Below, one piece after another: positions 1-6,266 of a DNA stretch of 8,998 bases. Position 1 is the stretch's first letter. Each line of letters opens with the position of its first letter. This stretch comes from Desulfurococcales archaeon (GTDB lineage Archaea > Thermoproteota > Thermoprotei_A > Sulfolobales > Fervidicoccaceae), in NCBI GenBank assembly GCA_027048265.1, contig JALTXS010000194.1, positions 1 to 8,998 on the forward strand, in the 5' to 3' direction. Below the pieces are notes generated by a model. The model worked only from the letters and a program-made list of their open reading frames with translations. It was not told where the DNA came from and ran no database searches. A program made the translations under genes and the position numbers.

Positions 1-328
1 GGCGATAGCGACGGGGGCGGGGAGGCTTCGGGCGCGCTACGTTATCCACGCCCCCACCATGGAGAAACCCGCCATGAGGATTGGCGTTGAGAACGTCTAC
101 AAGGCCACCCTCGCCGCGCTCCGGGAGGCGGAGAGGCTTGGCGTGGAGACCGTGGCCTTCCCCGGTATGGGGACGGGCGTGGGGGGTGTTCCCGTCGACG
201 AGGCGGCGAGGGCCATGGTTAGGGCCTTGAGGGAGCACTCGTCCCGGGAGCGGCCCCGGCGTGTCATACTGGTCGCGTTCGACGAGGAGCTCCACAGGGC
301 CTTCCAGGAGGCGCTAGCGGAAGCCTAG
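1..328 (+). CDS. Macro domain (ADP-ribose-binding) protein, C-terminal part, 5' end outside window
   Basis: The reading frame is open from base 2 and enters from upstream, so about 108 C-terminal residues are visible; the ATG at 59 is internal. Before it the frame reads AIATGAGRLRARYVIHAPT, which is the core macro-domain strand and loop (TGAG-L-A-YVIHA). Further on, AFPGMGTGVGGVPVDEAA is the second ligand-binding loop that wraps the diphosphate and distal ribose of ADP-ribose, followed by the helix and final strand (RVILVAFDEE) of the fold. Family members bind ADP-ribose or its derivatives, and some hydrolyse ADP-ribose-1''-phosphate, O-acetyl-ADP-ribose or ADP-ribosylated side chains. The N-terminal loop with the NAAN/GGG signature that would help separate these activities lies before the window. 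The stop (TAG, 326-328) overlaps the convergent ClC stop codon. Cytosolic; the family is confident, the substrate is not. Confidence 0.88.
   Translation, partial: AIATGAGRLRARYVIHAPTMEKPAMRIGVENVYKATLAALREAERLGVETVAFPGMGTGVGGVPVDEAARAMVRALREHSSRERPRRVILVAFDEELHRAFQEALAEA
325..328. other. Shared CTAG holding both convergent stop codons
   Basis: The + strand TAG (326-328) ends the macro-domain gene. The same four bases read on the - strand give TAG (327-325), which ends the ClC gene. The two genes therefore overlap tail to tail by 4 bp and there is no intergenic space for separate terminators. Confidence 0.95.
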
Positions 329-2166
329 CGGCGGCCCGTGGGCCGCTCCCTGTCCGCTAGGAGGAAGGCCAGAGCTATGTTTAGGTCATCCACTGTTATG
401 ACGCCCACGTACCTCTGCTGCCCGTCCACCACGGCGACATAGTCGGTGGAGCGGGCTATCATCCTCTCTATAGCAACCTCGATGGTGGAGCCCAGGGGGA
501 CGCGGGGGGCGAGCCTAACCCGGGCCCTGTGGATGGGGTCGTTGAGGCCCAGGCCCGAGCCCAGGGCCTCGTCAATGTCCTCGGGCTCCAGAACGCCCAC
601 GAGGCGGCCCTCCTCGTCGACAACGGGGACGAGGCCCTTCCGAGAGCGGGCCATGGCGTCGAGGGCCTTGCCCAGCGTGTCGTTTGGCTTTACTGTGGGG
701 TAGCTCCTGTCAACTATCTCGTCCACTAGGACGCGGCGGGCGGACTTGTAGAGCATTAGGAGGAGCTCCGCGGTAACCGCCTCCTCCTTGGGGCGCCGTG
801 GGAGCTGGCTCTCGTAGATGCTCCTTTCCCCCACCAGCTCTCTCGCTATCAGGGCTGTTATCAGGGTGGGTGCTATGAGGAGGTAGTTGCCCCCCATCTC
901 CCCCACCATCACCGAGGTGGCGAGGGGCACCTTCGCGGCGGCGCCGAAGAATGCCGCCATGCCCACGTAGGCGAAGAACTGGGGCGCAAGGTCCTCGGGG
1001 GTAACTATGTGGTAGTAGGCCAGGCCCAGCAGGGAGCCCGCGAGGAGCGCGGGTGCGAAGACGCCGCCGCTAGCCCCCGAGCCTATTGAGAGGCTGGTGG
1101 CGAGCATCTTGAGGACAGCGACCGTTACCAGCAGGAGGCCCAGCACGACCCCCTCCGCGCGGGGCAGGTGCTCGACAATGCGTCCCTCCAGCGCGAGGGC
1201 TAGCACCCCCCTCCCCGAGCCAGCCGCTACGGGGACCACGACTATTATGACCCCGGCAAGGAGGGCGCCCAGGAGGGGCTTGGTTACCAGGGGTAGCCTC
1301 CTCTCGGCCACGAGCCTGTTGAAGCCCCTGTGGGCCCCCGTGAAGAGGAGGACGTAGAGGAGGGAGAAGGGGGCCACGAAGAACCCTAGGAGAACCAGGT
1401 GCGCCAACGCGCCCGGGGTGTATATAGCTGTGACGGACATGGGTATGCTGGGGAGGGGGTTCATGTAGTTGTAGAGCGGCGCCGTTATCGTGTATGAGAC
1501 TATAGAGGATACCATGCTGGGCATGAAGGCCTGCATCTCCATGTCCCGCTTGTACAGGACCTCCACGGAGAAGAAGGCCGCTCCAATGGGGGCCCTGAAC
1601 ATCGCGGAGAGGGCCCCCGCTATCCCCGCTGTTGCCATTATCCTGCGGTCGTGGAAGGAGAGCCTGAAAAGGCGGGCCAGCGTGGAGCCCACGCCCGCGC
1701 CCATCTGAACGCTTGGGCCCTCGATCCCACCGCTGCTCCCTGTGCCCACAGCTATTGCGCTAGCGATGGCCTTGACAAGGGGTATTCGGAAGCCTATTAG
1801 GGCGGCTCTCTTGTGTATCGCCGCTATCGCGGCGTCCGTGCCATGGCCCTCGGCCTCGGGTGCAAGGCGGTATACTAGTATGGAGCTCGCCAGGACCCCC
1901 CCGAGTAGGGTTAGGTAGAACATTAGGGGCTCATAGCCCCCCAGTAGGGCGGCGGCCGAGAGGTCGGCCTCCATTGGGGATAGCATGTAAGTGCTTCCTA
2001 TTATCTTCGAGGAAAGCCTCACCACGCCGTGTAGAAGCAAGTAGAAGCCAGTGACGAAGAGGGCGCTAGCTACCCCCGCCAGGCTTCCCAGAAGGACCCA
2101 CTTCTCCGCATATGCAAGGGGCGCTATGCTTCTGAGCCTCTCCAGAAAAGAGGACAGCGTCTCCAT
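325..2166 (-). CDS. ClC-family chloride channel/antiporter with C-terminal CBS pair
   Basis: This 613-residue integral membrane protein resembles dimeric ClC anion channels and Cl-/H+ exchangers. Residues about 20-450 form the ClC membrane domain and about 480-605 form two CBS domains that usually bind adenine nucleotides and modulate transport. ClC signatures are present: EGHGTDAAI (106-114) where E. coli ClC has the GSGIP filter loop; GGIEGPSVQMG (146-156), with Glu149 as the gating glutamate (E. coli Glu148); GSGASGGVFAP (362-372); and Tyr451, matching the E. coli pore tyrosine Tyr445. Two positions differ from the E. coli exchanger. The filter serine is His108, and the internal proton glutamate (E. 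coli Glu203) is Val203 in SVEVLY, as in many channel-type ClCs. By homology the selectivity is chloride, while channel versus exchanger is undecided. The ATG at 2166 follows a GGGGAGGGG ribosome-binding site. Likely role: anion, pH or osmotic homeostasis. Confidence 0.94.
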   Translation of the reverse strand: METLSSFLERLRSIAPLAYAEKWVLLGSLAGVASALFVTGFYLLLHGVVRLSSKIIGSTYMLSPMEADLSAAALLGGYEPLMFYLTLLGGVLASSILVYRLAPEAEGHGTDAAIAAIHKRAALIGFRIPLVKAIASAIAVGTGSSGGIEGPSVQMGAGVGSTLARLFRLSFHDRRIMATAGIAGALSAMFRAPIGAAFFSVEVLYKRDMEMQAFMPSMVSSIVSYTITAPLYNYMNPLPSIPMSVTAIYTPGALAHLVLLGFFVAPFSLLYVLLFTGAHRGFNRLVAERRLPLVTKPLLGALLAGVIIVVVPVAAGSGRGVLALALEGRIVEHLPRAEGVVLGLLLVTVAVLKMLATSLSIGSGASGGVFAPALLAGSLLGLAYYHIVTPEDLAPQFFAYVGMAAFFGAAAKVPLATSVMVGEMGGNYLLIAPTLITALIARELVGERSIYESQLPRRPKEEAVTAELLLMLYKSARRVLVDEIVDRSYPTVKPNDTLGKALDAMARSRKGLVPVVDEEGRLVGVLEPEDIDEALGSGLGLNDPIHRARVRLAPRVPLGSTIEVAIERMIARSTDYVAVVDGQQRYVGVITVDDLNIALAFLLADRERPTGRR

Positions 2167-2182
2167 CCCCTCCCCGGGCGGC

Positions 2183-2207
2183 CTGATGGCGCGTGGGGGC
2201 TCATCAG
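2183..2207 (-). repeat. Inverted repeat in the ClC 5' leader
   Basis: CTGATG (2183-2188) and CATCAG (2202-2207) are perfect 6-bp inverted arms around a 13-base GC-rich loop. They lie 17-41 bases before the ClC start and just upstream of its ribosome-binding site. In the transcript this could form a small hairpin. Six base pairs is close to what chance allows in GC-rich DNA, so a function is not claimed. Confidence 0.3.
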
Positions 2208-2230
2208 CGGGATCTAGTATTGCACGTAAT

Positions 2231-2238
2231 CCTTAATA
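2231..2238 (-). promoter_or_regulatory. Possible TATA-like element for the ClC gene
   Basis: On the - strand the 121-base gap between the DUF1931 stop and the ClC start contains TATTAAGG in an otherwise GC-rich context. An archaeal TATA box centred here would place initiation near 2209 and give a leader of about 40 bases that includes the GGGGAGGGG ribosome-binding site. The match is moderate. ClC could instead, or also, be transcribed by read-through from the DUF1931 promoter. Confidence 0.3.
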
Positions 2239-2287
2239 CGGGTGTGCCCTGGGGGGAGGGGATATTGTGGGTGTCTTTGATTATGTG

Positions 2288-2752
2288 CTATATGGTCAGG
2301 TCGAGTATCTGCCGGGTCCTTTCTATGTCCTCGGCGCTTGGCTTCCTTGCCTTGGGGTCGACCCTCTTTATAACATATCCTATCAGGAGAAGGATGGTCG
2401 CCGCTAGGTCTTGGAGGGACTCCTTTACGCTCTCACCTATGACGAGCCCGCTTATCTCCTGCTCTAGGTGCTCGACTATTGGGGTCAGGTCAAGCCGGGG
2501 GTCGTTCAGCCTCTCCCTCTCCCTCCGATAGTGCTCGATGGTCTGCCTTAGCCCACGGGTTATGGGCAGGTCGCTCCACTCCACAACGTCGCTTCCCCTC
2601 GCCCATGCCCTCTGCTGGCCTTCTATGAAGAGGTCTTCCAGCTTCTTGGTGGCGATGTCTAGTATCCGCTGGGCCCTGCCCTTGTCCAGGTCCAGGCCCA
2701 CGAAGGTCCGGTACAGTGCCTCGAGACGCGTGAGACCGACTATCTGGGGCAT
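2288..2752 (-). CDS. DUF1931 protein, single-chain double histone fold
   Basis: This 154-residue soluble protein matches the DUF1931 family as remembered from Aquifex and Thermus members of about the same length. Shared traits are a start like G-x-x-x-x-E-x-x-x-R-x-x-x-G-L-D-x-D-K (6-24 here), a long helix (about 25-51), the strand-loop VVEWSDLPITRGL (56-68), and a C-terminal DIERTRQILDL helix (142-152). The family fold is two histone-like helix-strand-helix units in one polypeptide, here about 6-78 and 84-153. Histone folds can bind DNA or serve only for protein pairing. The sequence is rich in Asp and Glu as well as Arg and Lys, so DNA binding cannot be read from it. The ATG at 2752 follows GGGTGA four bases upstream, a good ribosome-binding site. 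It is transcribed divergently from the winged-helix gene at 2936 and ends 121 bases before the ClC gene on the same strand. Confidence 0.82.
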   Translation of the reverse strand: MPQIVGLTRLEALYRTFVGLDLDKGRAQRILDIATKKLEDLFIEGQQRAWARGSDVVEWSDLPITRGLRQTIEHYRRERERLNDPRLDLTPIVEHLEQEISGLVIGESVKESLQDLAATILLLIGYVIKRVDPKARKPSAEDIERTRQILDLTI

Positions 2753-2783
2753 GTTGTCACCCGTCTAGCCTTTGTCGGGGGAG

Positions 2784-2790
2784 CTTATTA
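2784..2790 (-). promoter_or_regulatory. Candidate TATA box for the DUF1931 gene
   Basis: On the - strand TAATAAG is preceded by AAAACC, which resembles a TFB recognition element. A TATA centre near 2787 predicts initiation around 2761. That gives a very short leader which still contains the GGGTGA ribosome-binding site before the ATG at 2752. An alternative AT element (AAATATC, around 2806-2812) would give a leader of about 30 bases. Confidence 0.4.
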
Positions 2791-2798
2791 GGTTTTGG

Positions 2799-2810
2799 TA
2801 TCTTTTGATA
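2799..2810. repeat. Small dyad TATC-N4-GATA in divergent promoter
   Basis: TATC (2799-2802) and GATA (2807-2810) form a 12-bp dyad around TTTT. It lies just upstream of the candidate DUF1931 TATA box, where an archaeal activator or repressor could act. The arms are short, so it carries weight only together with the neighbouring dyads. Confidence 0.3.
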
Positions 2811-2815
2811 TTTGT

Positions 2816-2839
2816 AACACTATTATGACTTGTAGTGTT
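2816..2839. promoter_or_regulatory. 7-bp dyad (AACACTA/TAGTGTT), operator-like or hairpin before a T run
   Basis: AACACTA (2816-2822) and TAGTGTT (2833-2839) are perfect inverted arms separated by 10 bases. The centre-to-centre spacing suits a dimeric helix-turn-helix regulator binding adjacent faces of DNA. On the + strand the right arm runs into six T residues (2838-2843), so as RNA it would look like a hairpin followed by a U tract. No + strand gene ends close by, so an operator reading is preferred to a terminator reading. It sits between the two divergent promoters. Confidence 0.42.
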
Positions 2840-2861
2840 TTTTCTAAAACATTTACAGTTC

Positions 2862-2872
2862 TTTTTGAAAAA
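2862..2872. repeat. TTTTTGAAAAA palindrome upstream of the + strand TATA box
   Basis: Five T, one G, five A form an odd palindrome about 20 bases before the TATA candidate at 2892-2900. Short T and A tracts like this favour bent or easily melted DNA and could be a protein site. Simple composition in an AT-rich island makes coincidence possible. Confidence 0.3.
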
Positions 2873-2891
2873 TAAACAAGCAACTACCATA

Positions 2892-2900
2892 CATATATTA
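2892..2900 (+). promoter_or_regulatory. TATA box for the DUF505-like gene
   Basis: CATATATTA is the best archaeal TATA match in the window. A centre near 2896 predicts initiation around 2922. With the GTG at 2927 the message would be nearly leaderless. With the ATG at 2936 it would have a leader of about 13 bases that includes GGTGG (2926-2930) as ribosome-binding site. Confidence 0.5.
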
Positions 2901-2935
2901 GACAAGCAAACCCAAGGGACTAACCGGTGGTTACG

Positions 2936-4621
2936 ATGGTCAGGGTCTCGCAACCCCTCCTCAGAGCCATAGACGCCACAAGGGAACGGGGCTGGTTCGC
3001 CTCCGACGAGCTCTCCGAACTATTGGGGGGCCAGGAGAACTCCCTCCACGTCCTCCTAGAGGGCTACACCCAGGGCTACTACGACCTGGAGGGAGAGGAC
3101 CGGTTCAGGATAACCGAGAAGGGCCAGAGGCTTTACAGGCTATGGGAGCTCGCGGGAAAGCCCGAGGCGGACCCCTGGATAGACAGCAGGGTTATGACCA
3201 TGGTAAAGGCGCTGGCATACGGTGGGGAAGCCCCCAGCTCTTGGAAGCCCGTTCTGGGTGACAGGGGCCTGCTCAGCGAGGACGGGGAGCTCAACGAGGT
3301 TGCCCTGGAACTGGTCGACACCCTCATCTTCGGCGACCAGAGGCCCGTGGTCACCAAGTCCATGGCACGCCAACTGTTGAAGGCCCCCCAGGGGCCCGCG
3401 AAGAGGGAGGAGTACGGCGAGAGGCTCCCCGTTTTCGAGGCCATGGACCTGGTCACGGGGAGCGTGCCCACCTCGGCCTACTACTCCCTGACCTCCGCGG
3501 GCAGGCTGATGAAGAGGCTGGTGGCCCGCCTCAACCTCGACGCCCCGTTCCCAAGCGTTGTGAACGCCCGCGTAATAACTGCGGTGAGGAAGCTGGCCGA
3601 CGGCGCCCCCGTGGGGGAGGAGGACCGGCGCATGCTGGGCCTGCTGGGCTACCTCAAGCCCGACGGGGGCCTCGACTACGCGGGGAGGCTCCTGCTTGAC
3701 ATACTCGATCTCTACCGGAGGGTGGTTAGGGCCCCACCCGCTGCCCTTGGGAGGGAGGACGAACGCGTTCTAATAGCCGTCAAGGAGGCCTGGGACCGGT
3801 CGAGGGAGAACCCCAACCTGGAGCCCGACAAGGAAGCTATAGAGAGGGTCTACAGGGAGAGGTATGGGGAGGAGCCCCGGGACCTCACCCTCTCGCTCCT
3901 CCACCTAGAGTCCATGGGGCTCGTTGAGAGGTTGGAGGACAGGCAAGACCAGTTCAGGCCATCCACAGCGGGTAACAGTCTCGCAACGGCGCCCGGGGCT
4001 GGGAGCGGGGCGCCAGTGCTAGGGGTCAAGGCCCTCGTGCTGCCCTGGAGCTTCGAGTCCCCCAGCGTAGAGTGGATAAACACGGCCCGGGAGCACGGTC
4101 TGGTGGGAGTGAACGGGCCGACCAAGAAGGGCGATCTCCTAGCCAGGCTCTCTGAGACGCCCCGCAGGCCTCTTCTTACCCGGCTGGAGGTGAGGGTCCT
4201 CCAGAGGATACCTGCCAAGAAGAGCGTGGAAAGGGCGACGCTCGAGGAGGTGGCGCCCCCGGAGGCCATTGACAGGCTGGAGGCGAGGGGCCTCATAGAG
4301 ACCCTGCCCAACGGCAGGATTGTGCTTACCCGTGTGGGCGCCATGCTCAAGAACGCAGTAGCGGGCGTGTCCCCCGGTATAGCTGTGCCTGTGAGCCCCC
4401 TCCTCGTAAGGGTGCTGAAGGCGGTCAAGGAGCTCCGTACCGACGACGTGGCCAAGCTGGTGAACGAGACCCGGCTTACCCTGGGGGAGGTGAAGGATGC
4501 CCTTCTCCTAGCGAGGGCCGCCAAGTACCTAGGGCGCAGCTGGACGCTGACGGGTGAGGGGGAGATGCTCCTGGAGGCGCTGGAGATGATGTCCCAATAC
4601 GGCGTGGGGTATGGAGAGTAG
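2936..4621 (+). CDS. Repeat-built winged-helix protein, probably DUF505 family
   Basis: The protein is 561 residues from ATG 2936, or 564 from GTG 2927; ATG is preferred because GGTGG (2926-2930) sits six bases before it. No signal peptide or membrane segment is seen. The chain repeats one module: a wing-like strand ending in a hydrophobic-T-x-x-G turn followed by a helix, then a helix with V/I-x-x-V at its core. Numbered from the GTG form, turns occur at ITEKG (62-66), LTSAG (188-192), PTKKG (398-402), LTRVG (467-471) and LTGEG (541-545). Following helices include SRVMTMVKAL (87-96), ARVITAVRKL (214-223), RLEVRVLQRI (419-428) and LLVRVLKAV (492-500). This fits tandem winged helix-turn-helix domains. 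Layout and the C-terminal pattern resemble crenarchaeal DUF505 proteins of unknown function. A DNA-binding or chromatin role is inferred from the fold alone. It is divergent from the histone-fold gene and stops 5 bases before the convergent dehydratase gene. Confidence 0.72.
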   Translation: MVRVSQPLLRAIDATRERGWFASDELSELLGGQENSLHVLLEGYTQGYYDLEGEDRFRITEKGQRLYRLWELAGKPEADPWIDSRVMTMVKALAYGGEAPSSWKPVLGDRGLLSEDGELNEVALELVDTLIFGDQRPVVTKSMARQLLKAPQGPAKREEYGERLPVFEAMDLVTGSVPTSAYYSLTSAGRLMKRLVARLNLDAPFPSVVNARVITAVRKLADGAPVGEEDRRMLGLLGYLKPDGGLDYAGRLLLDILDLYRRVVRAPPAALGREDERVLIAVKEAWDRSRENPNLEPDKEAIERVYRERYGEEPRDLTLSLLHLESMGLVERLEDRQDQFRPSTAGNSLATAPGAGSGAPVLGVKALVLPWSFESPSVEWINTAREHGLVGVNGPTKKGDLLARLSETPRRPLLTRLEVRVLQRIPAKKSVERATLEEVAPPEAIDRLEARGLIETLPNGRIVLTRVGAMLKNAVAGVSPGIAVPVSPLLVRVLKAVKELRTDDVAKLVNETRLTLGEVKDALLLARAAKYLGRSWTLTGEGEMLLEALEMMSQYGVGYGE

Positions 4622-4626
4622 TGCCC

Positions 4627-5046
4627 TCAGCCGGTAACGCATGCCATTTTATAGCCCCCACTATTCCTTGTGATAACCGCCTTCCCGCAGCGGTCCAGCT
4701 CCTCGTAGTCGGGCTTCTCCTCGAAAACTAGGAGGGGGATGCCCCCGATGACGCATCCCGTTATCAACAAGGGCTCGGCCTTTTCCACCACCATTGCCAG
4801 GGGGGCGTTCTTGTAGAAGGATAGAGCATAGATAACGTAGCTCCCCACGGTGCTCCCCCTAGACTGGGGGAAGACCATTATCCTCCCCCCCAGCCTCCGG
4901 GTCTCTCCAGGCCTCTTGAGGAGTCCCTCCCTCGGCTCCACCTCTCCCAGGAAGCTTACAGGCCGGGGCGTGACAACCAGCTCCGCCTCCGTGCCCGTGG
5001 GGGGAGTGGGGCCAGCCACGTGCCTTAGCCTATACTCCCTCGCCAT
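4627..5046 (-). CDS. Phosphomevalonate dehydratase small subunit (aconitase X swivel domain)
   Basis: This 139-residue protein is the swivel-domain partner of the aconitase X catalytic subunit encoded immediately upstream. Together the two form phosphomevalonate dehydratase, which removes water from (R)-mevalonate 5-phosphate to give trans-anhydromevalonate 5-phosphate in the archaeal isoprenoid pathway. The family hallmark PQSRGSTVGSYV spans residues 60-71; its serines are the conserved active-site positions contributed by this subunit. TGCVIGGIPLL (96-106) and the C-terminal strand also fit the family. The large-subunit stop is 6 bases upstream, and GAGGT about 8 bases before the ATG at 5046 is the ribosome-binding site. 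It is the last gene of the - strand run, with the convergent winged-helix gene ending 5 bases beyond its stop. Related two-subunit enzymes in other organisms act on hydroxyproline derivatives, but the adjacent UbiD-type gene favours the mevalonate substrate. Confidence 0.9.
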   Translation of the reverse strand: MAREYRLRHVAGPTPPTGTEAELVVTPRPVSFLGEVEPREGLLKRPGETRRLGGRIMVFPQSRGSTVGSYVIYALSFYKNAPLAMVVEKAEPLLITGCVIGGIPLLVFEEKPDYEELDRCGKAVITRNSGGYKMACVTG

Positions 5047-5052
5047 GACCAG

Positions 5053-6264
5053 CTACCTCTTGGCGCAGACCAGCTTCTTGAGTAGAGAGTAGGGTACTAT
5101 GACGGAGGGGGCCTCCTGGAGGCGGGGGAGGTAGAAGAAGCTCTTCCCGCTCACGGTGGCTATCCTCCTGAACCGGCCTCGCGTCGCGGGGGAGACTATG
5201 GGGCACGTGTCCCTTATCACCCTCACCCCCCGCTCCTCGAGCTTAGCTACAATGCCCATCTCCCTGGCAATGCCATAGACGTGTCGGGAGGTGGAGACCC
5301 AGAAGCTCAGGCCCTCCCTCAGACCCCCGCACTCGTCGAGCACGCGGGCAAGGTCTTCCAGCTCTTCAAGGGAGGCGTGGGGGCACCCCAGGAAGGCCAG
5401 GTCGACGCCCTCTAGAACCTCCTCCCCCGGGACCAAGTCCCTTACCTCCCTCTCCTCCACCCATACCTTCTCCATTGGACCAGCCTTCTCGACAAGCCTC
5501 CCCCACCCTGGGGTCACCCCCTCTATGACGCTCATGGCGATCCCCCCGCTGGCCCCAGCTGCCGCGGTGTATGCCCGGATGGCGTCGAAGGGCGGTGGTT
5601 GTTTTGTTCTTATGAAGGGGACTGTGCTCCCCAGCTTCTCCCCCACGAGGTAGCCCACTGCACCCGCTATGCCCTCGTCGCCCATGTCTATGCCCTTCTC
5701 CAGCATCACCTGGGCCCGGGGGAGCCTGTTTTCCTCAAGGTGCATCCCCGCCTCGTATGTCCTCCCCGTGAGGGCACTCATCAGGGCCAGGGGGCCTCCC
5801 TCGCGGTTGCTGTGGGCCCCATAGTAGGTGTTCGCCAGGGCGACCGCGCTGCTCTCACCCCAAGAGAGGTGCTCGCCCGGCCTAGGCTTCCTGATGAGGT
5901 AGGGGGTGCAGGTCATGGACTCTTGGAAGCCCATTCTGAGAAAGCTGTCCACCACCATCTTCTGCTTCTCCCAGAACCCCCGGTCCACTTCCAGGGCCCC
6001 GGGGTTGGCCAGGTCGACGCCCACGGGGTTCAGAGTGGAGAAGACCCTGACGCGGGCTCCCTGGTCCGCGAGGTTCTTCACGAAGAGGAGGCCCGGCTCG
6101 CCTATGGTGAGATAAGAGGCCCCCGAGACGTGGGCGTGGGATATGGGTATGAGCCTCTCCGCCCCAAGTGCCTCGCCCACCCTGACGATGACGTCGAGTG
6201 CCCGGGCAACGGGCTCGCCCATCTCGCCCGAGAGCATCCGCTCCTCCTCACGGGTTAGGTGCAA
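5053..6264 (-). CDS. Phosphomevalonate dehydratase large subunit (aconitase X catalytic subunit)
   Basis: This 403-residue protein carries the [4Fe-4S] catalytic part of the aconitase-X-type dehydratase that makes trans-anhydromevalonate 5-phosphate. The N-terminus HLTREEERMLSGEMGEPVA is the typical family opening. Three cysteines sit in the conserved cluster contexts: Cys119 in MTCTPYL, Cys294 in LGCPHAS and Cys354 in DTCPIVSP. ISHAHVSGASY (41-51), GESSAVALANT (136-146) and TNREGGP-like SNREGGP (152-158) are further family blocks. The chosen start is TTG at 6264, because the family N-terminus begins there and GGGGAGGAG lies about 7 bases before it. The next ATG (6237) would remove nine conserved residues. 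The upstream decarboxylase stops 2 bases before this start, so the ribosome-binding site lies inside that gene's last codons, which suggests translational coupling. Activity needs the small subunit at 4627-5046. Confidence 0.92.
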   Translation of the reverse strand: MHLTREEERMLSGEMGEPVARALDVIVRVGEALGAERLIPISHAHVSGASYLTIGEPGLLFVKNLADQGARVRVFSTLNPVGVDLANPGALEVDRGFWEKQKMVVDSFLRMGFQESMTCTPYLIRKPRPGEHLSWGESSAVALANTYYGAHSNREGGPLALMSALTGRTYEAGMHLEENRLPRAQVMLEKGIDMGDEGIAGAVGYLVGEKLGSTVPFIRTKQPPPFDAIRAYTAAAGASGGIAMSVIEGVTPGWGRLVEKAGPMEKVWVEEREVRDLVPGEEVLEGVDLAFLGCPHASLEELEDLARVLDECGGLREGLSFWVSTSRHVYGIAREMGIVAKLEERGVRVIRDTCPIVSPATRGRFRRIATVSGKSFFYLPRLQEAPSVIVPYSLLKKLVCAKR

Positions 6265-6266
6265 GC

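Larger units (their letters stand above)
2753..2935. promoter_or_regulatory. AT-rich divergent promoter region between DUF1931 and the winged-helix gene
   Basis: This 183-base region is the only long AT-rich stretch in the window. The core, about 2776-2915, is visibly AT-dominated with runs of T and A, whereas the flanking genes are strongly GC-rich. It carries TATA candidates pointing both ways (2784-2790 on -, 2892-2900 on +), a 7-bp dyad at 2816-2839, a TATC/GATA dyad at 2799-2810 and a TTTTTGAAAAA palindrome at 2862-2872. A 62-codon frame reading through it on the - strand has an atypical, Cys- and Asn-rich composition and is not accepted as a gene. No box C/D RNA, tRNA or other RNA gene was seen in it. 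Confidence 0.7.

Noticed and set aside
2183..2207. Possible box C/D small RNA (CTGATGA on the - strand before the ClC gene)
   Set aside because: The first base breaks the RTGATGA box C consensus and no box D or D'/C' boxes were found at the right spacing.
2776..2915. AT-rich island as evidence of horizontal transfer or a mobile element
   Set aside because: No transposase, terminal inverted repeats, target duplication or tRNA attachment site is present, and both flanking genes have normal GC-rich codon use. A divergent promoter explains it more simply.
2765..2953. A 62-codon - strand frame across the AT-rich intergenic region
   Set aside because: It covers both promoters and the + strand gene start, has an odd Cys/Asn/Phe-rich composition unlike the neighbours, and has no convincing ribosome-binding site. 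The openness comes from AT-rich non-coding sequence.
3850..4524. A 224-codon - strand frame antisense to the DUF505-like gene
   Set aside because: It is Ser/Arg/Thr/Leu-rich, low-complexity antisense shadow with no recognisable motif. The + strand frame shows regular helix-turn-helix repeats.
5599..6258. A 219-codon + strand frame antisense to the dehydratase large subunit
   Set aside because: It lies wholly opposite a well-supported conserved gene, and its His/Gly/Val-rich composition is what antisense of GC-rich coding DNA gives.
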